Assembly: GCF_014529945.1 (NCBI RefSeq)
Contig: NZ_JACVFB010000001.1
Span: 1,302,001 to 1,366,000, forward strand
Source: Chitinophaga varians
GTDB lineage: Bacteria; Bacteroidota; Bacteroidia; Chitinophagales; Chitinophagaceae
DNA: 64,000 nt
Reading direction: 5' to 3'
The notes beneath the pieces were generated by a model that searched no databases, had not been told where the DNA came from, and was given only the letters and a program-made list of their open reading frames with translations. The translations under genes were made by a program, and so were the position numbers. Positions within the stretch are counted from its first letter, which is position 1. Each line of letters begins with the position of its first letter. Shown piece by piece: positions 1 through 8,843 of this stretch.

Positions 1-2772
1 ATACAACATCCGTATACCCAGATTTGAAAAGTTCAGCCCTTTATGTAACAGGTCCTGCTTTTCCTCATTACCAAAGGAAAACAAGTCAAAAGCCTGACCA
101 TCCTGTTTCTTTAGTATGTTATAGTCGATATAGCCGTTCAGTCCAAACCAGCTTTCCTGTTCTGCCTTACCTGTTACTGTTCTGCTGGATAATAGCGCAC
201 CGGTAATTTCTATTTTGTTGATGATGTTGTTGTCGAGGTAGAAGGCGTCGTCGTTTTGGCTGGACAGGCTGTAAACGGGCCGTCGCTGTATCATCTGCAG
301 GTTTCCGGTCAGCAGCACATTCTTGTATAAATTAGCCGGATCATATACTTTGGAAACATTGGAACCAAACAATTTATTGAGCGTCAATTGAGCATAACTC
401 TCGAAGCCTTTAACGGCGGTATTTTCAAATAGTACTTTCAGGGCCAGCAATTTGAAATCATATTCATTGGTGGTGCCCGGCGGAATTGCCTGAATAGGTA
501 TGATGTCTTTAAAGCCCGGGTCGAGGTAATAGATCAGCCCAAAAAAAGAAGAAGGTTTATTCAGTTCGGGAATGCCGTTGCTATTGAGTTCTACAGGGCT
601 CACTTCAATACCCAGGTGATGAGCGTTAAAATCCGATGGGTTGGAAACTCCGGCCACAATACCCGAGAGGTTTTTGGGCATATTGGTGATGTCTACCCGA
701 AGGAATAAAATGCCGGTCCAGGTTTCGCTGATCGCGATAGTGTTGAACTTGTCAAAATAGTCGCTGGTTTGTTCGTAGGCATTCTTAAAATAATTCTGTA
801 GCCAGTTGGATAGGATGACCAGCTGGGCCGGGTCCGGATTGCCCCCTGTCTGAGGAATGGAGAAATCTTTGGCCTGGCTCCATTTTTTAGGGTTCGCAAT
901 CAGGCAGTTGGCCACGTCGTCGGGGTCATATAACTTACCCTTGCGCCCTTTAAAGATCATGAGGTTGCGATAATCGCCGTAAGTCTGATTAGTGCCTACG
1001 TTAACGGTCAGTTCCCAATTGCCGATAGTCACTACGTTGGAGAAGCCGGAGAGGCAGGTAGCGTCGCTGGCTACCAGAAATACATCACTCGACTGCATGG
1101 CGGTGATCACCTGTTCAGAGGGGCCGTTAAATGAAATTTCTTCTTTGCCGTTTTTCCCCAGCAGGAACTGGTCCCAATGAACAGCCGTACCATCTTTGCT
1201 TTGTGTTGTTGTGGCCAGTATGCCGCTGGGGGTGGTGGCATAGTGGATGTCCGATTCCAGCTGTCCGTTTTTTAGCAGATGGGCATTCGTGGTAGACTGC
1301 TTTGTGATCACCTGGCGGCGTTGAGGCGACAGTACCACGGCTTCCAGTGCTGTAACGTCATCCAGGGTCATGTTCACCGGCTGTGCGCCTGTGGTGATGC
1401 CTGCATAGGGGAACAGCGGGAAAAAGGTTTTCTTATCGGCTGTAAAGGAAAAGGCGATATCCGTCGGGTTGAGAATGCCGGTAGTTTCCGTGTCTGCGAG
1501 GACCTTCGCATACAAGGATGCGCCGGCAGGCTGTGCAACATAGGGCACGGCAGTTCCGGAGGCGGTAAATATCGTTGCCCACGATGTCAGATAATCTGCT
1601 GAAAACGGAGAGGCCAGTGAGTCGCCCGGTGCTGCCAGAGGAGAGGCCAGCACAAAAGGGAAACGTTTTACGCAGGCGGGTTGTCCGGCCTCAAACCGAA
1701 TGATCGCTGCGTTATTGTCTAACTTAAAAAATTCGGTACCGGACAGCCCTCCGCCTACATTAGGGATAGCCGTTTCCGTTACTACCTGGAAGTCGCCGTC
1801 CGGCGCCATGTAATAAGGGAGGTCGTAACCAGCCGGCAACGCGCACAGCACAAAGGAGGCAGGATGGTCGGTATTCGTAAGGGGGAGCAAGCTAATAGCC
1901 GACCCAAATACGGACGCATAGTTTGATAACCTGGCCAGATCGTTACCTGATACAGTTTCTACCTGGTTGTAAGGTGGGTCGTCTATTTTCGTGATCTGAT
2001 AGGCAAATCCGGCGTAAGTGAATCTCGTTCTTTTAGGATTGTATGGATCTACAGGGTCATAGCTCATATGAAAACCTGTATATATTGTTTTGGTGTCGTG
2101 CAGTGGCGGGGCGGCAAAAAGAGGATAGAAGCAGCCCTGGTATATGTCGGGTGTTGCAGGTTTTGATACGAATGAATAAAAGCCCCTTTGCGGTACAGCT
2201 GCTGCCTGCTGTGGGTCTTCATTCAGCGCGATATCTGAGAGAATACAACCCCTGGAAGTTCCTGTAAAAGGAATAAAGACATTCTTTTCTGCCACAGGGG
2301 CAGAAGTTTCCGGTGTAGCAGGGTAGGTGATGGTGAGACCCGGAAAGTCTTCTTCAGCATTGACCGCCGGCGCTACCGGGCTATCGGCGGCGAGCAACAA
2401 TGACGCATTTAATATCTCCGCAGAAAAATGAGCGGCTACCACCACCTGCATGTCCAGCCCTTTCTTCAGGGCCAATAACTGAAAAGTGGCGGCTGATGCA
2501 GCGAGTGTTGCCCATACCAGCGAGGCATGTTCGATACTGCCTTTGGGGAAACGCTTTTGGAGCGCGTCTATCAACGCCTGCATGTCTTGTCCTGCCGGCA
2601 CGCTCTTCAAAAAGACAAACAAACCGGTGAATCCTGACCAGGCAGCGTCATAGCTGATCGACTCAGGGAAATCCGTTGCATCAGTTAAATAATATCCGAA
2701 GAAGTTCAGCTCATTACCTGCTTCAGTAGAGATATAAAGAGCTGTTTGCTGAAAGCGCTGAAATAGATACAT
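1..2772 (-). CDS. Very large protein of unknown function, C-terminus outside the window
   Basis: The reading frame starts at the ATG read from 2772 and stays open to the left edge, giving at least 924 residues with no stop. No signal peptide or lipobox is visible at the N-terminus (MYLFQRFQQTALYISTEAGN). The sequence is rich in beta-prone, aromatic and Asn/Thr/Pro segments, as in extended structural or adhesion proteins. I see no catalytic motif and recognise no family. Its start lies one base after the stop of the collagen-like gene, so the two are almost certainly co-translated and probably work together. A surface or fibre-associated role is inference from that neighbour only. Confidence 0.8.
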   Translation of the reverse strand, partial: MYLFQRFQQTALYISTEAGNELNFFGYYLTDATDFPESISYDAAWSGFTGLFVFLKSVPAGQDMQALIDALQKRFPKGSIEHASLVWATLAASAATFQLLALKKGLDMQVVVAAHFSAEILNASLLLAADSPVAPAVNAEEDFPGLTITYPATPETSAPVAEKNVFIPFTGTSRGCILSDIALNEDPQQAAAVPQRGFYSFVSKPATPDIYQGCFYPLFAAPPLHDTKTIYTGFHMSYDPVDPYNPKRTRFTYAGFAYQITKIDDPPYNQVETVSGNDLARLSNYASVFGSAISLLPLTNTDHPASFVLCALPAGYDLPYYMAPDGDFQVVTETAIPNVGGGLSGTEFFKLDNNAAIIRFEAGQPACVKRFPFVLASPLAAPGDSLASPFSADYLTSWATIFTASGTAVPYVAQPAGASLYAKVLADTETTGILNPTDIAFSFTADKKTFFPLFPYAGITTGAQPVNMTLDDVTALEAVVLSPQRRQVITKQSTTNAHLLKNGQLESDIHYATTPSGILATTTQSKDGTAVHWDQFLLGKNGKEEISFNGPSEQVITAMQSSDVFLVASDATCLSGFSNVVTIGNWELTVNVGTNQTYGDYRNLMIFKGRKGKLYDPDDVANCLIANPKKWSQAKDFSIPQTGGNPDPAQLVILSNWLQNYFKNAYEQTSDYFDKFNTIAISETWTGILFLRVDITNMPKNLSGIVAGVSNPSDFNAHHLGIEVSPVELNSNGIPELNKPSSFFGLIYYLDPGFKDIIPIQAIPPGTTNEYDFKLLALKVLFENTAVKGFESYAQLTLNKLFGSNVSKVYDPANLYKNVLLTGNLQMIQRRPVYSLSSQNDDAFYLDNNIINKIEITGALLSSRTVTGKAEQESWFGLNGYIDYNILKKQDGQAFDLFSFGNEEKQDLLHKGLNFSNLGIRMLY

Positions 2773-2773
2773 A

Positions 2774-4318
2774 CTACGCGAATTTGAAAGCAACAATTTT
2801 ATCTTCAGACCAATAGCCTCCACCAAAACGGTATAAAGACTGATAGAACTGATTGCTGCCATTTTGGGTTTGTCCGGCTATATAGTAATATGTTTTAGGC
2901 GCTCCTGTCTTATTCTCCAGCAGGATGGTGCCTGTTAGTACACCATATACTGCACCTTGTGTCAGACAGCCGCTTGCCAGGTTAAGACCGATTACATCCG
3001 GGGTAGGTGTTACAGAGCCGGGAGCGTCAGCAAACGTTGAACGTAGCCAGCATATACCGGTACAGGTACCGTTCACGCTCATCAGCATGGTCACCATAAC
3101 CGCATGTTTGCCCGGCGCCAGCGTGATAGAACTTCCGGTAGCGATAAAAGCAGTGGTGGAGGGTATTGTTACCGGCCCCGCGATTTTTCCAATGGCAACA
3201 CTTCCGCCTGCGCCGGAAGGACCGGTTGGACCTATGGGACCCGTAGCACCTGTTGAACCAGGTGTTCCAGGTCCGCCGGAAGGCCCTGTAGCACCCGTGG
3301 AACCGGTATCTCCTTTAGGCCCTGTGGCGCCGGTCGTTCCCGGTCCGCCGGAAGGCCCTGTAGCACCCGTGGAACCGGTATCTCCTTTAGGCCCTGTGGC
3401 GCCGGTTGTTCCCGGTCCTCCGGAAGGCCCTGTAGCACCCGTGGAACCGGTATCTCCTTTAGGCCCTGTGGCGCCGGTTGTTCCCGGTCCGCCGGAAGGC
3501 CCTGTGGCACCCGTAGAACCAGTATCTCCTTTAGGCCCCGTGGCGCCGGTTGTTCCCGGTCCGCCGGAAGGCCCTGTAGCACCCGTGGAACCGGTATCTC
3601 CTTTAGGCCCTGTGGCGCCGGTTGTTCCCGGTCCGCCGGAAGGCCCTGTAGCGCCCGTAGAACCAGTATCTCCTTTAGGCCCCGTGGCGCCGGTTGTTCC
3701 CGGTCCGCCGGAAGGTCCTGTAGCACCCGTAGCACCGGTATCTCCTTTAGGCCCTGTGGCGCCGGTTGTTCCCGGTCCGCCGGAAGGCCCTGTAGCACCC
3801 GTGGAACCGGTATCTCCTTTAGGCCCCGTGGCGCCGGTTGTTCCCGGTCCGCCGGAAGGTCCTGTAGCGCCGGTAGAACCAGTATCTCCTTTAGGCCCCG
3901 TGGCGCCGGTTGTACCGGGATCACCGGAAGGCCCTGTAGCGCCAGTGGCACCGGTATCTCCCTGGGGGCCTGTAGGGCCGGAGAGACCATCCGGGCCAGT
4001 GGCTCCCATTGGACCGGTTGGACCTGTACTGCCTACTGGTCCGGTGGGACCGATAGGCCCTGTAGGACCAGTGATGCTATTGGCGATCAACGTTACCCAA
4101 CCGGTAGGTCCGGTAACACCGGTAACACCTTGCGGGCCTGTAGGGCCGGTAGCGCCTTGTGGACCAGTGGCGCCTATGGGGCCCGTAGGGCCAACAGGAC
4201 CCGTGCCGCCGGTTGTCCCCTGGGGACCGGTAGCACCAGTAGCTCCGGTTGGACCTTGTGGACCGGTAGCCCCGGTGGCACCTGGCGTCTCAGTAAGATT
4301 ACGTTCTTCTGTTGCCAT
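2774..4318 (-). CDS. Collagen-like Gly-X-Thr repeat protein
   Basis: This 514-residue protein begins with about 14 non-repetitive residues. About 350 residues of Gly-X-Y triplets follow, dominated by GPT, GAT, GPS and GDT. A C-terminal domain of about 145 residues ends in [16 protein letters not shown]. The central part is nine copies of a 24-residue unit ([19 protein letters not shown] plus linker). Triplets rich in Thr in the Y position are typical of bacterial collagen-like proteins such as BclA, where Thr carries O-glycans, and the C-terminal domain probably trimerises. A glycosyltransferase gene lies directly upstream, which fits glycosylation of the stalk. No Sec signal is visible, so the export route is unclear. 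Long open frames in the other phases here are by-products of the repeat. Confidence 0.9.
   Translation of the reverse strand: MATEERNLTETPGATGATGPQGPTGATGATGPQGTTGGTGPVGPTGPIGATGPQGATGPTGPQGVTGVTGPTGWVTLIANSITGPTGPIGPTGPVGSTGPTGPMGATGPDGLSGPTGPQGDTGATGATGPSGDPGTTGATGPKGDTGSTGATGPSGGPGTTGATGPKGDTGSTGATGPSGGPGTTGATGPKGDTGATGATGPSGGPGTTGATGPKGDTGSTGATGPSGGPGTTGATGPKGDTGSTGATGPSGGPGTTGATGPKGDTGSTGATGPSGGPGTTGATGPKGDTGSTGATGPSGGPGTTGATGPKGDTGSTGATGPSGGPGTTGATGPKGDTGSTGATGPSGGPGTPGSTGATGPIGPTGPSGAGGSVAIGKIAGPVTIPSTTAFIATGSSITLAPGKHAVMVTMLMSVNGTCTGICWLRSTFADAPGSVTPTPDVIGLNLASGCLTQGAVYGVLTGTILLENKTGAPKTYYYIAGQTQNGSNQFYQSLYRFGGGYWSEDKIVAFKFA
3265..3950 (-). repeat. Nine tandem 72-bp coding repeats in the collagen-like gene
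   Basis: A 72-bp unit recurs with its TATCTCC landmark near 3306, 3378, 3450, 3522, 3594, 3666, 3738, 3810 and 3882. Copies differ by a few mostly silent changes, and one copy has Ala in place of Ser in the GDTGST segment. Near-identity in register points to recent unit duplication, so copy number is likely to vary between strains. It lies wholly inside the coding frame and is not a CRISPR or intergenic repeat. Confidence 0.92.
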
Positions 4319-4375
4319 GATGTAGTATGGTTGAGGGATTTATAAATGGGGTTGATAAAATCTGAGAGAAGGAGT

Positions 4376-5524
4376 TTAAGCCGAGATCGTATTCTTAGCC
4401 TGAGGATAGCTTTTACATAACCAGTCGAGATTTAATCTGTCGGGCGATCGCTCGTACCAGCCTTTGCCCCACAGATCGTATAACATTTCAAAGTATTCCT
4501 GGTACATCAGCGACACACGATCTGTGCTGAAGTTGTCGATGGCCCAGTTGCGACAGGCTTCCGGACGTATCGCCTCCGTGTGCTCCGCAGCCCAGCAGAA
4601 CTGATCAAATGTTCTGCAGCGGTAGCCGGTCACGCCATGCAAAACGTTTTCTCCGAATACGCCCCAGTCACTGCTAATCACCGGGGTGCCACTCATGGCC
4701 GCTTCGATGCTCACTCCGCCGAACGGCTCGATATAATAGGTCGGCATAAATACGGCCTTCGCTTTGGACAACAACGCCCTTCGCGTAGCTACGTCCGCAA
4801 AACCAACATGTTCAACATGACTATCCCGGATGAAAATTTGTTCTTTTTCATTCTCCAACGTACCCTGACCGGCCACCAGGAGCCTCGCGTTGATCTCTTT
4901 GGTGGTTTGAACTGCCACATCAACCCCCTTCCTGTGTGTGATTCTGCCCAGGTATAAAAACCAGTCTTCTTTCTGTTCAGAGAAAGTGAAGTCTGCCGGA
5001 TCAAAAAAATTCGGAATAACGGCATCATACCAACTACCGTTTCTGATGTTATTCAATCCATATACGTGCGTCATCCAGGTATAGGATTCAAATACTCTGT
5101 ATTTTGAAAAGATGCTTTCGTATCCTACGCCTGATTCTACCACCATCAGGCTGGCATCAAATGCACGGGCAATAGGCTCGTGCCCCCAGCCCCAGGCACA
5201 TAGCAGGAAGTCTCTGGGCTGCAGTCGTTTGCTGATTTCTTCAATGCAGTGACGATAGAAGGTCTGATGGTATTGGTCACCGGTATCATAGTGGAATTGT
5301 TCCGTATGAAAATTAGTGCGGTAGAACTGCTGTCTGAAGTCTTCCCTGACGATGATGATATTTTCCGTACAAGAGGGATCGCTGCCTTCACCACCGTAAT
5401 GATATACTTCATGGCCCAGCTTTGTAAGCATGGAACAGAGTTTATATACCTTCTGGGTATATGCACAACTGATATAAGACTTATTGGTGATGGTATGGGG
5501 GATACCAGGAATGTGAAACCTCAT
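4376..5524 (-). CDS. GT4-family glycosyltransferase
   Basis: This 382-residue protein resembles GT-B fold retaining glycosyltransferases of family GT4. The C-terminal half carries the nucleotide-sugar binding segment EPFGGVSIEAAMSGTPVISS, with the expected E-x7-E spacing, preceded by FLYLGRITHRKGVD, the usual start of the donor domain. No membrane segment or signal is seen, so it should act in the cytoplasm. It is on the same strand and 57 bp upstream of the collagen-like gene. Glycosylation of Thr residues of that protein is the natural hypothesis, but acceptor and sugar cannot be read from sequence. Confidence 0.88.
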   Translation of the reverse strand: MRFHIPGIPHTITNKSYISCAYTQKVYKLCSMLTKLGHEVYHYGGEGSDPSCTENIIIVREDFRQQFYRTNFHTEQFHYDTGDQYHQTFYRHCIEEISKRLQPRDFLLCAWGWGHEPIARAFDASLMVVESGVGYESIFSKYRVFESYTWMTHVYGLNNIRNGSWYDAVIPNFFDPADFTFSEQKEDWFLYLGRITHRKGVDVAVQTTKEINARLLVAGQGTLENEKEQIFIRDSHVEHVGFADVATRRALLSKAKAVFMPTYYIEPFGGVSIEAAMSGTPVISSDWGVFGENVLHGVTGYRCRTFDQFCWAAEHTEAIRPEACRNWAIDNFSTDRVSLMYQEYFEMLYDLWGKGWYERSPDRLNLDWLCKSYPQAKNTISA

Positions 5525-5551
5525 AGGAGCAGTTGTAAAAAGTAAGTACGG

Positions 5552-5683
5552 CTATTTAAGGGGGTCCCGGTTGTTGTGCACTCGTCTTAACAAGTAAGAC
5601 ACGCCAACCAGGATAAAAATGCATAACGTCCCTATAAATTTCAGGAATTTCCGGATGAATAGCAAAAAGATCTTTGAAAACAT
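5552..5683 (-). CDS. Probable small single-pass membrane protein (43 aa)
   Basis: A short frame upstream of the glycosyltransferase encodes a basic N-terminus (MFSKIFLLFIRKFLK), a hydrophobic stretch (FIGTLCIFILVGVSYLL) and a charged tail (RRVHNNRDPLK). This composition and topology are those of a genuine small membrane protein and are unlikely for random sequence. The gap to the glycosyltransferase start is 27 bp, so it may be the first gene of that operon. An overlapping 46-codon frame in another phase looks less protein-like. Function unknown. Confidence 0.4.
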   Translation of the reverse strand: MFSKIFLLFIRKFLKFIGTLCIFILVGVSYLLRRVHNNRDPLK

Positions 5684-5765
5684 CGGGAGACAGCATTGGG
5701 CTATATAATGTATAGCATTTTGTCTATTTTTATGTCGTTATCATTTTCGCCTTTCAAATCATTAT

Positions 5766-6191
5766 ATGCGATACAAGCTATATTTGTTAACCGGTCTCAT
5801 TCTATTCGCTTTTTCATTGTATAAGTTGAAACAGTCGGTGGATTTCATCCAGGGAAGTGAACGGGCTGTGGGTACCGTTACCTCGCTGGAAGAAAGCGAT
5901 GGCGCCTACTCCCCGGTTTTTTCCGTGAAAACGAAAGAAAACGACGAGATCATTTACCACCATCCATCTGCCAGTAACCCGGCCGGGTGGGCGGTAGGAG
6001 AAGAAGCTATTTTTCTGTATGATCCTAAAAACCCGCATTCTGCTACGATGATGAGTTATTTCTGGCTTTTCAGCTGGGCGATAGTTGCTATGGCCGCCGC
6101 TATTCCGCTGATGATTGTTGGGGCCGCTTACTACTGGCTCTATCCGCTAACAGAAGGCTATACGAGGAAAGTGAATAATAGTTTTCAGTAA
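5766..6191 (+). CDS. DUF3592-like membrane protein
   Basis: This 141-residue protein has an N-terminal membrane segment (YLLTGLILFAFSLYKL) and a second one near residues 96-125 (FSWAIVAMAAAIPLMIVGAAYYWL). Between them is a short soluble beta-rich domain containing SERAVGTVTSLEESDGAYSPVFSV. That arrangement and the VGTV...YSPVF pattern fit DUF3592 proteins, whose role is not established. The following gene is a clear paralog, 19 bp downstream on the same strand, suggesting a local duplication and one transcript. Confidence 0.75.
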   Translation: MRYKLYLLTGLILFAFSLYKLKQSVDFIQGSERAVGTVTSLEESDGAYSPVFSVKTKENDEIIYHHPSASNPAGWAVGEEAIFLYDPKNPHSATMMSYFWLFSWAIVAMAAAIPLMIVGAAYYWLYPLTEGYTRKVNNSFQ

Positions 6192-6210
6192 TTCCTTAAA
6201 TGCTAAACAG

Positions 6211-6621
6211 ATGATCATATATCTCATTTTTATAGTCGTAGGCGGTTTGCTGTTAGCCGGCGCTTTGTTGGACCTGAAGGGCCGGCTGGCATTTGTAAAA
6301 GGTAGCGAGCGGGCAGTGGGCACTGTTGTGCGGCTGGCTGAAAGCACAGATACAGAGGGCACCTTTTATGCACCTGTTTTTGATATCCCTACCAGCCTGG
6401 ATGAAATAATAACGTATAGGCATGCAACCGCTGCCTCATCTCCGGAGTGGGAGATAGGAGAGACGGCTGTGTTCATATTCGAACCAGGTAAGCCGGATAC
6501 CCTAAGGTTCCTTAGTTACTGGACGATTTTTTGGTGGCCCCTGTGCCTGGTGGGGGTGGCGGTAGACCTTTTGGTAATTGGAGGAGGTTATTTTCTGTTG
6601 TACGGATATTTTGGTCATTAA
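6211..6621 (+). CDS. DUF3592-like membrane protein, paralog of the preceding gene
   Basis: This 136-residue protein has the same architecture as its upstream neighbour: N-terminal membrane helix, a soluble segment with SERAVGTVVRLAESTD and YAPVFDIPT, and a C-terminal hydrophobic helix (WWPLCLVGVAVDLLVIGGGYFLLYG). The shared GSERAVGTV block shows the two arose by tandem duplication. The gene ends just before a strong bidirectional hairpin. Function unknown. Confidence 0.75.
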   Translation: MIIYLIFIVVGGLLLAGALLDLKGRLAFVKGSERAVGTVVRLAESTDTEGTFYAPVFDIPTSLDEIITYRHATAASSPEWEIGETAVFIFEPGKPDTLRFLSYWTIFWWPLCLVGVAVDLLVIGGGYFLLYGYFGH

Positions 6622-6644
6622 GGCGCCATACAAGCGCATTGTAT

Positions 6645-6688
6645 CAACAAACAGGCCGGCATTCACGAAGATGCCGGCCTGTTTGTTG
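6645..6688. terminator. Bidirectional hairpin terminator
   Basis: An 18-bp perfect stem (CAACAAACAGGCCGGCAT and its complement) with an 8-base loop sits between two convergent genes. AT-rich flanks allow termination in both directions. Confidence 0.85.
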
Positions 6689-6704
6689 AAGTGATTGTTT
6701 ATGG

Positions 6705-8288
6705 TTAGTCTTTATAGGTCCCCACTTCGCACATCGCGGCAAACTGTTGCCCATCATAGGAACTTTTCATATTCAGCTTGAAATAGCGGAAGTTTTTTAC
6801 AGCAGAAAGCACGATATTTTGTGGATTGGTGGTTTGTGCCAGCGTGAAATCACCGAGTGAAGTCCAGGTGGAGTTATTGTTGCTGGTGAGAATTTCCACC
6901 ACTTTCACCATTCTGCTGCTCCGCTGTTTGAAGGTAAACCGGTTTACATCCAGTGCCTGTCCCATATCGATGGTGATGTAATGCGGATAGCTGGCAGCAT
7001 TAGAAGACCACCGGGAGTGCCAGAAAGAACTGCCGGAACCGTCAATGATATTGACGGCTGCGCCGTTTTCGCCGGCGGTTTCTTCAGAGCTAAAGGCGGC
7101 CACTGTCCATCCGGTTTTATCGTATACTACCTTATCGCCGAAAGTCACAACGGGAACATCATTTACGAAGCTATAGGCAGCCACATAGCTGGTGATGCTG
7201 CCATTTTCGTGGCAAAGCCGGATGGTGAATTCGTAATTGGTATTCCCCTTATCCCTGAAATCACTAACGGGCATGCTGATACGAAAGCTGTCGGTGCCGA
7301 TGGGCTTGGAGGCAAATGTGACGGAATTATAGCCGCCATTGTCGTTACCGGTATTACGATTGTAATAGGCGATATCTTTCACTGCTTTGGTAGCAGAAAA
7401 CTTACCGGACACAATGATGCTCGCCGAGGCACTGTTATAGTCTGCGTATACCCGTGTCACCTGGCATCCGGGATCTGTGTACCAGTCGCTTCTGGTAACG
7501 GCGCTGAACAGCTGGCCGTTGGCCAGTATAGCGGCATCTGCCGGGGAGAAATAGGTGGGCGCCTTTCCTAAAGTGCCGTTGCCATAACCCATCAGCGTAG
7601 TGCCATACTGAATATTTTGCGATTGAGCGCCTCCGTTATGCGGGAGGTTAATGCCATGTCCCATTTCATGGGCCATACCGCCAATCCATTTGGTCGAAAA
7701 TTTATCATCCGGTTTCCCCAGGTTGATCGTATCCAGGCCGGTGTAGTCCAGCGCGAAACACCAGCGGCCGATGCCGTAGAATGGTCCGCCACTTGGATCT
7801 CCGTTGGCGCCATAGGAATAGGTGGGGATGATCACCATGATATGATCACTTTTTTTCTCTGTAGGGTGAGCGGCAAAGTAGGCATTGACTTCATTCATCA
7901 CGGCGCCGGAGCCGCCATCGTAAGGATAACTGTTCTTACCCAGTTGTCCGCGGACCAGCGATATTTTCAGCTGGCCAACGGAGTCTGTTGGCAGCCCCAG
8001 TGTTTTGCCGGTGTAGCCCCATTGGTTCATCCATTTGGAGGTAAAATTCTGCATGTACCGGAATACACCGTTTAGTCTTGCCCGGTATCCCGGCACGGTG
8101 TCCAGGTCGGACGGAACGAAATAGACGACGTTCAGCATATAGGTCCCGTTAGCCACGCTGTTGGTTATGGCCAACGAAGCCCCGGCATCGGTTTTTTGTA
8201 ATGCGGTAGCATCCGGCTGTTTCTGACAGCTGGTCATGGCCATCATGAGTAGGACGGTTACCACCATGAAAGGAAAGATTTTGGTCAT
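6705..8288 (-). CDS. Secreted lipoprotein metzincin-like metalloprotease with discoidin domain
   Basis: The 527-residue precursor starts with a lipoprotein signal; the lipobox MTSC places the lipidated Cys at residue 21, so the protein should be anchored in the outer membrane. Residues 207-217 read HEMGHGINLPH, the extended HExxHxxGxxH-type zinc site of metzincins (here HEMGHGINLPH). The last 130 residues or so resemble an F5/8 type C (discoidin) carbohydrate-binding domain, with WHSRWSS, YITIDMGQ and RYFKLNM blocks. It probably degrades or processes glycan-linked protein outside the cell. It ends at a shared terminator. Confidence 0.85.
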   Translation of the reverse strand: MTKIFPFMVVTVLLMMAMTSCQKQPDATALQKTDAGASLAITNSVANGTYMLNVVYFVPSDLDTVPGYRARLNGVFRYMQNFTSKWMNQWGYTGKTLGLPTDSVGQLKISLVRGQLGKNSYPYDGGSGAVMNEVNAYFAAHPTEKKSDHIMVIIPTYSYGANGDPSGGPFYGIGRWCFALDYTGLDTINLGKPDDKFSTKWIGGMAHEMGHGINLPHNGGAQSQNIQYGTTLMGYGNGTLGKAPTYFSPADAAILANGQLFSAVTRSDWYTDPGCQVTRVYADYNSASASIIVSGKFSATKAVKDIAYYNRNTGNDNGGYNSVTFASKPIGTDSFRISMPVSDFRDKGNTNYEFTIRLCHENGSITSYVAAYSFVNDVPVVTFGDKVVYDKTGWTVAAFSSEETAGENGAAVNIIDGSGSSFWHSRWSSNAASYPHYITIDMGQALDVNRFTFKQRSSRMVKVVEILTSNNNSTWTSLGDFTLAQTTNPQNIVLSAVKNFRYFKLNMKSSYDGQQFAAMCEVGTYKD

Positions 8289-8643
8289 TGTTTACTGTTT
8301 TTAAATGAAGAATTATGGTTTTGTCAGATAGTATGCTACGTTACATGCATCCCATGAGGAAATAACAGGCCAACTGCGGTAAGATAAAGTGTAAAGTGCA
8401 CAAGGCTGCGGGTTTTGATTGATGGGTAGAAAACAATCATCGCAGTGGTTTTCCACTATGGTTAATGTTTCATTGTTCTATTCAAATATAGTGAATAGTT
8501 CTACGTAACAGCAATATTTTTTTTGTTTAAAAGGGATCGGTTTTAACGGAGAAATCAATAAGGCTGCATGAAAATAAAGTCTGCCTTGTTGGAAAATTGC
8601 CTAGCTTTGCTGCAGCTTCATTTCACTAAATTCCATATCAACC
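8289..8643. promoter_or_regulatory. Divergent intergenic region between metalloprotease and lasso-associated genes
   Basis: This 355-bp AT-rich spacer carries promoters for both directions and no convincing gene. On the minus strand TATATTTG (8490 to 8483) matches the Bacteroidota -7 box TAnnTTTG exactly, with TTG (8514-8512) 21 bases upstream as the -33 element; this would give the metalloprotease a leader of nearly 190 nt. On the plus strand TAGCTTTG at 8602-8609 matches the -7 box for the Nif11 gene, with no good -33 partner. Confidence 0.5.
8602..8609 (+). promoter_or_regulatory. -7 box of the Nif11/nucleotidyltransferase promoter
   Basis: TAGCTTTG is a perfect match to TAnnTTTG. Transcription would begin near 8616, leaving a leader of about 28 nt before the GTG start. 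The -33 element is not clear. Confidence 0.45.
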
Positions 8644-8841
8644 GTGTCAGTCCAAAATGCGTTGAAATTTTTAGCACAATACAGGGAACTGGAAAAGGAA
8701 CAATTAAAGGGCGCCCCAACCCTGGAAAAATTGGCTGATTGGGCAACAGCGGCGCATCTCGCCTGTTCTGTTGAAGAGCTTGAAAAAGCCTTTCAGATCG
8801 ACTGGGAGATGCGTTGGATAGAACACTCCAGACAAAAATAG
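8644..8841 (+). CDS. Nif11-domain protein (RiPP leader-like)
   Basis: The 65-residue product (MSVQNALKFLAQYRELEKEQ... CSVEELEKAFQI) matches the Nif11 pattern: an amphipathic N-terminal helix, a Leu-rich turn and a second helix. Nif11 domains serve as leader peptides for several RiPP families. This one ends right after the domain (WEMRWIEHSRQK) with no double-Gly and no Cys/Ser/Thr-rich core, so it is probably an accessory or regulatory protein and not a classical precursor. The only reasonable start is GTG. It is followed two bases later by the nucleotidyltransferase, so they are co-transcribed with the lasso-type locus they face. Confidence 0.7.
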   Translation: MSVQNALKFLAQYRELEKEQLKGAPTLEKLADWATAAHLACSVEELEKAFQIDWEMRWIEHSRQK

Positions 8842-8843
8842 AT

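Noticed and set aside
3265..3950. Possible CRISPR-like or satellite array
   Set aside because: The 72-bp units are contiguous without spacers and encode an in-frame collagen repeat.
2925..4325. Long open frame of 466 codons on the plus strand, and a 252-codon one on the minus strand
   Set aside because: Both arise from the periodic 72-bp repeat of the collagen-like gene; their products are low-complexity Pro/Val or Leu/Pro repeats.
8814..8843. Upstream ATG for the nucleotidyltransferase
   Set aside because: It overlaps the Nif11 gene by 28 bp; the ATG two bases after the Nif11 stop gives a normal coupled start.
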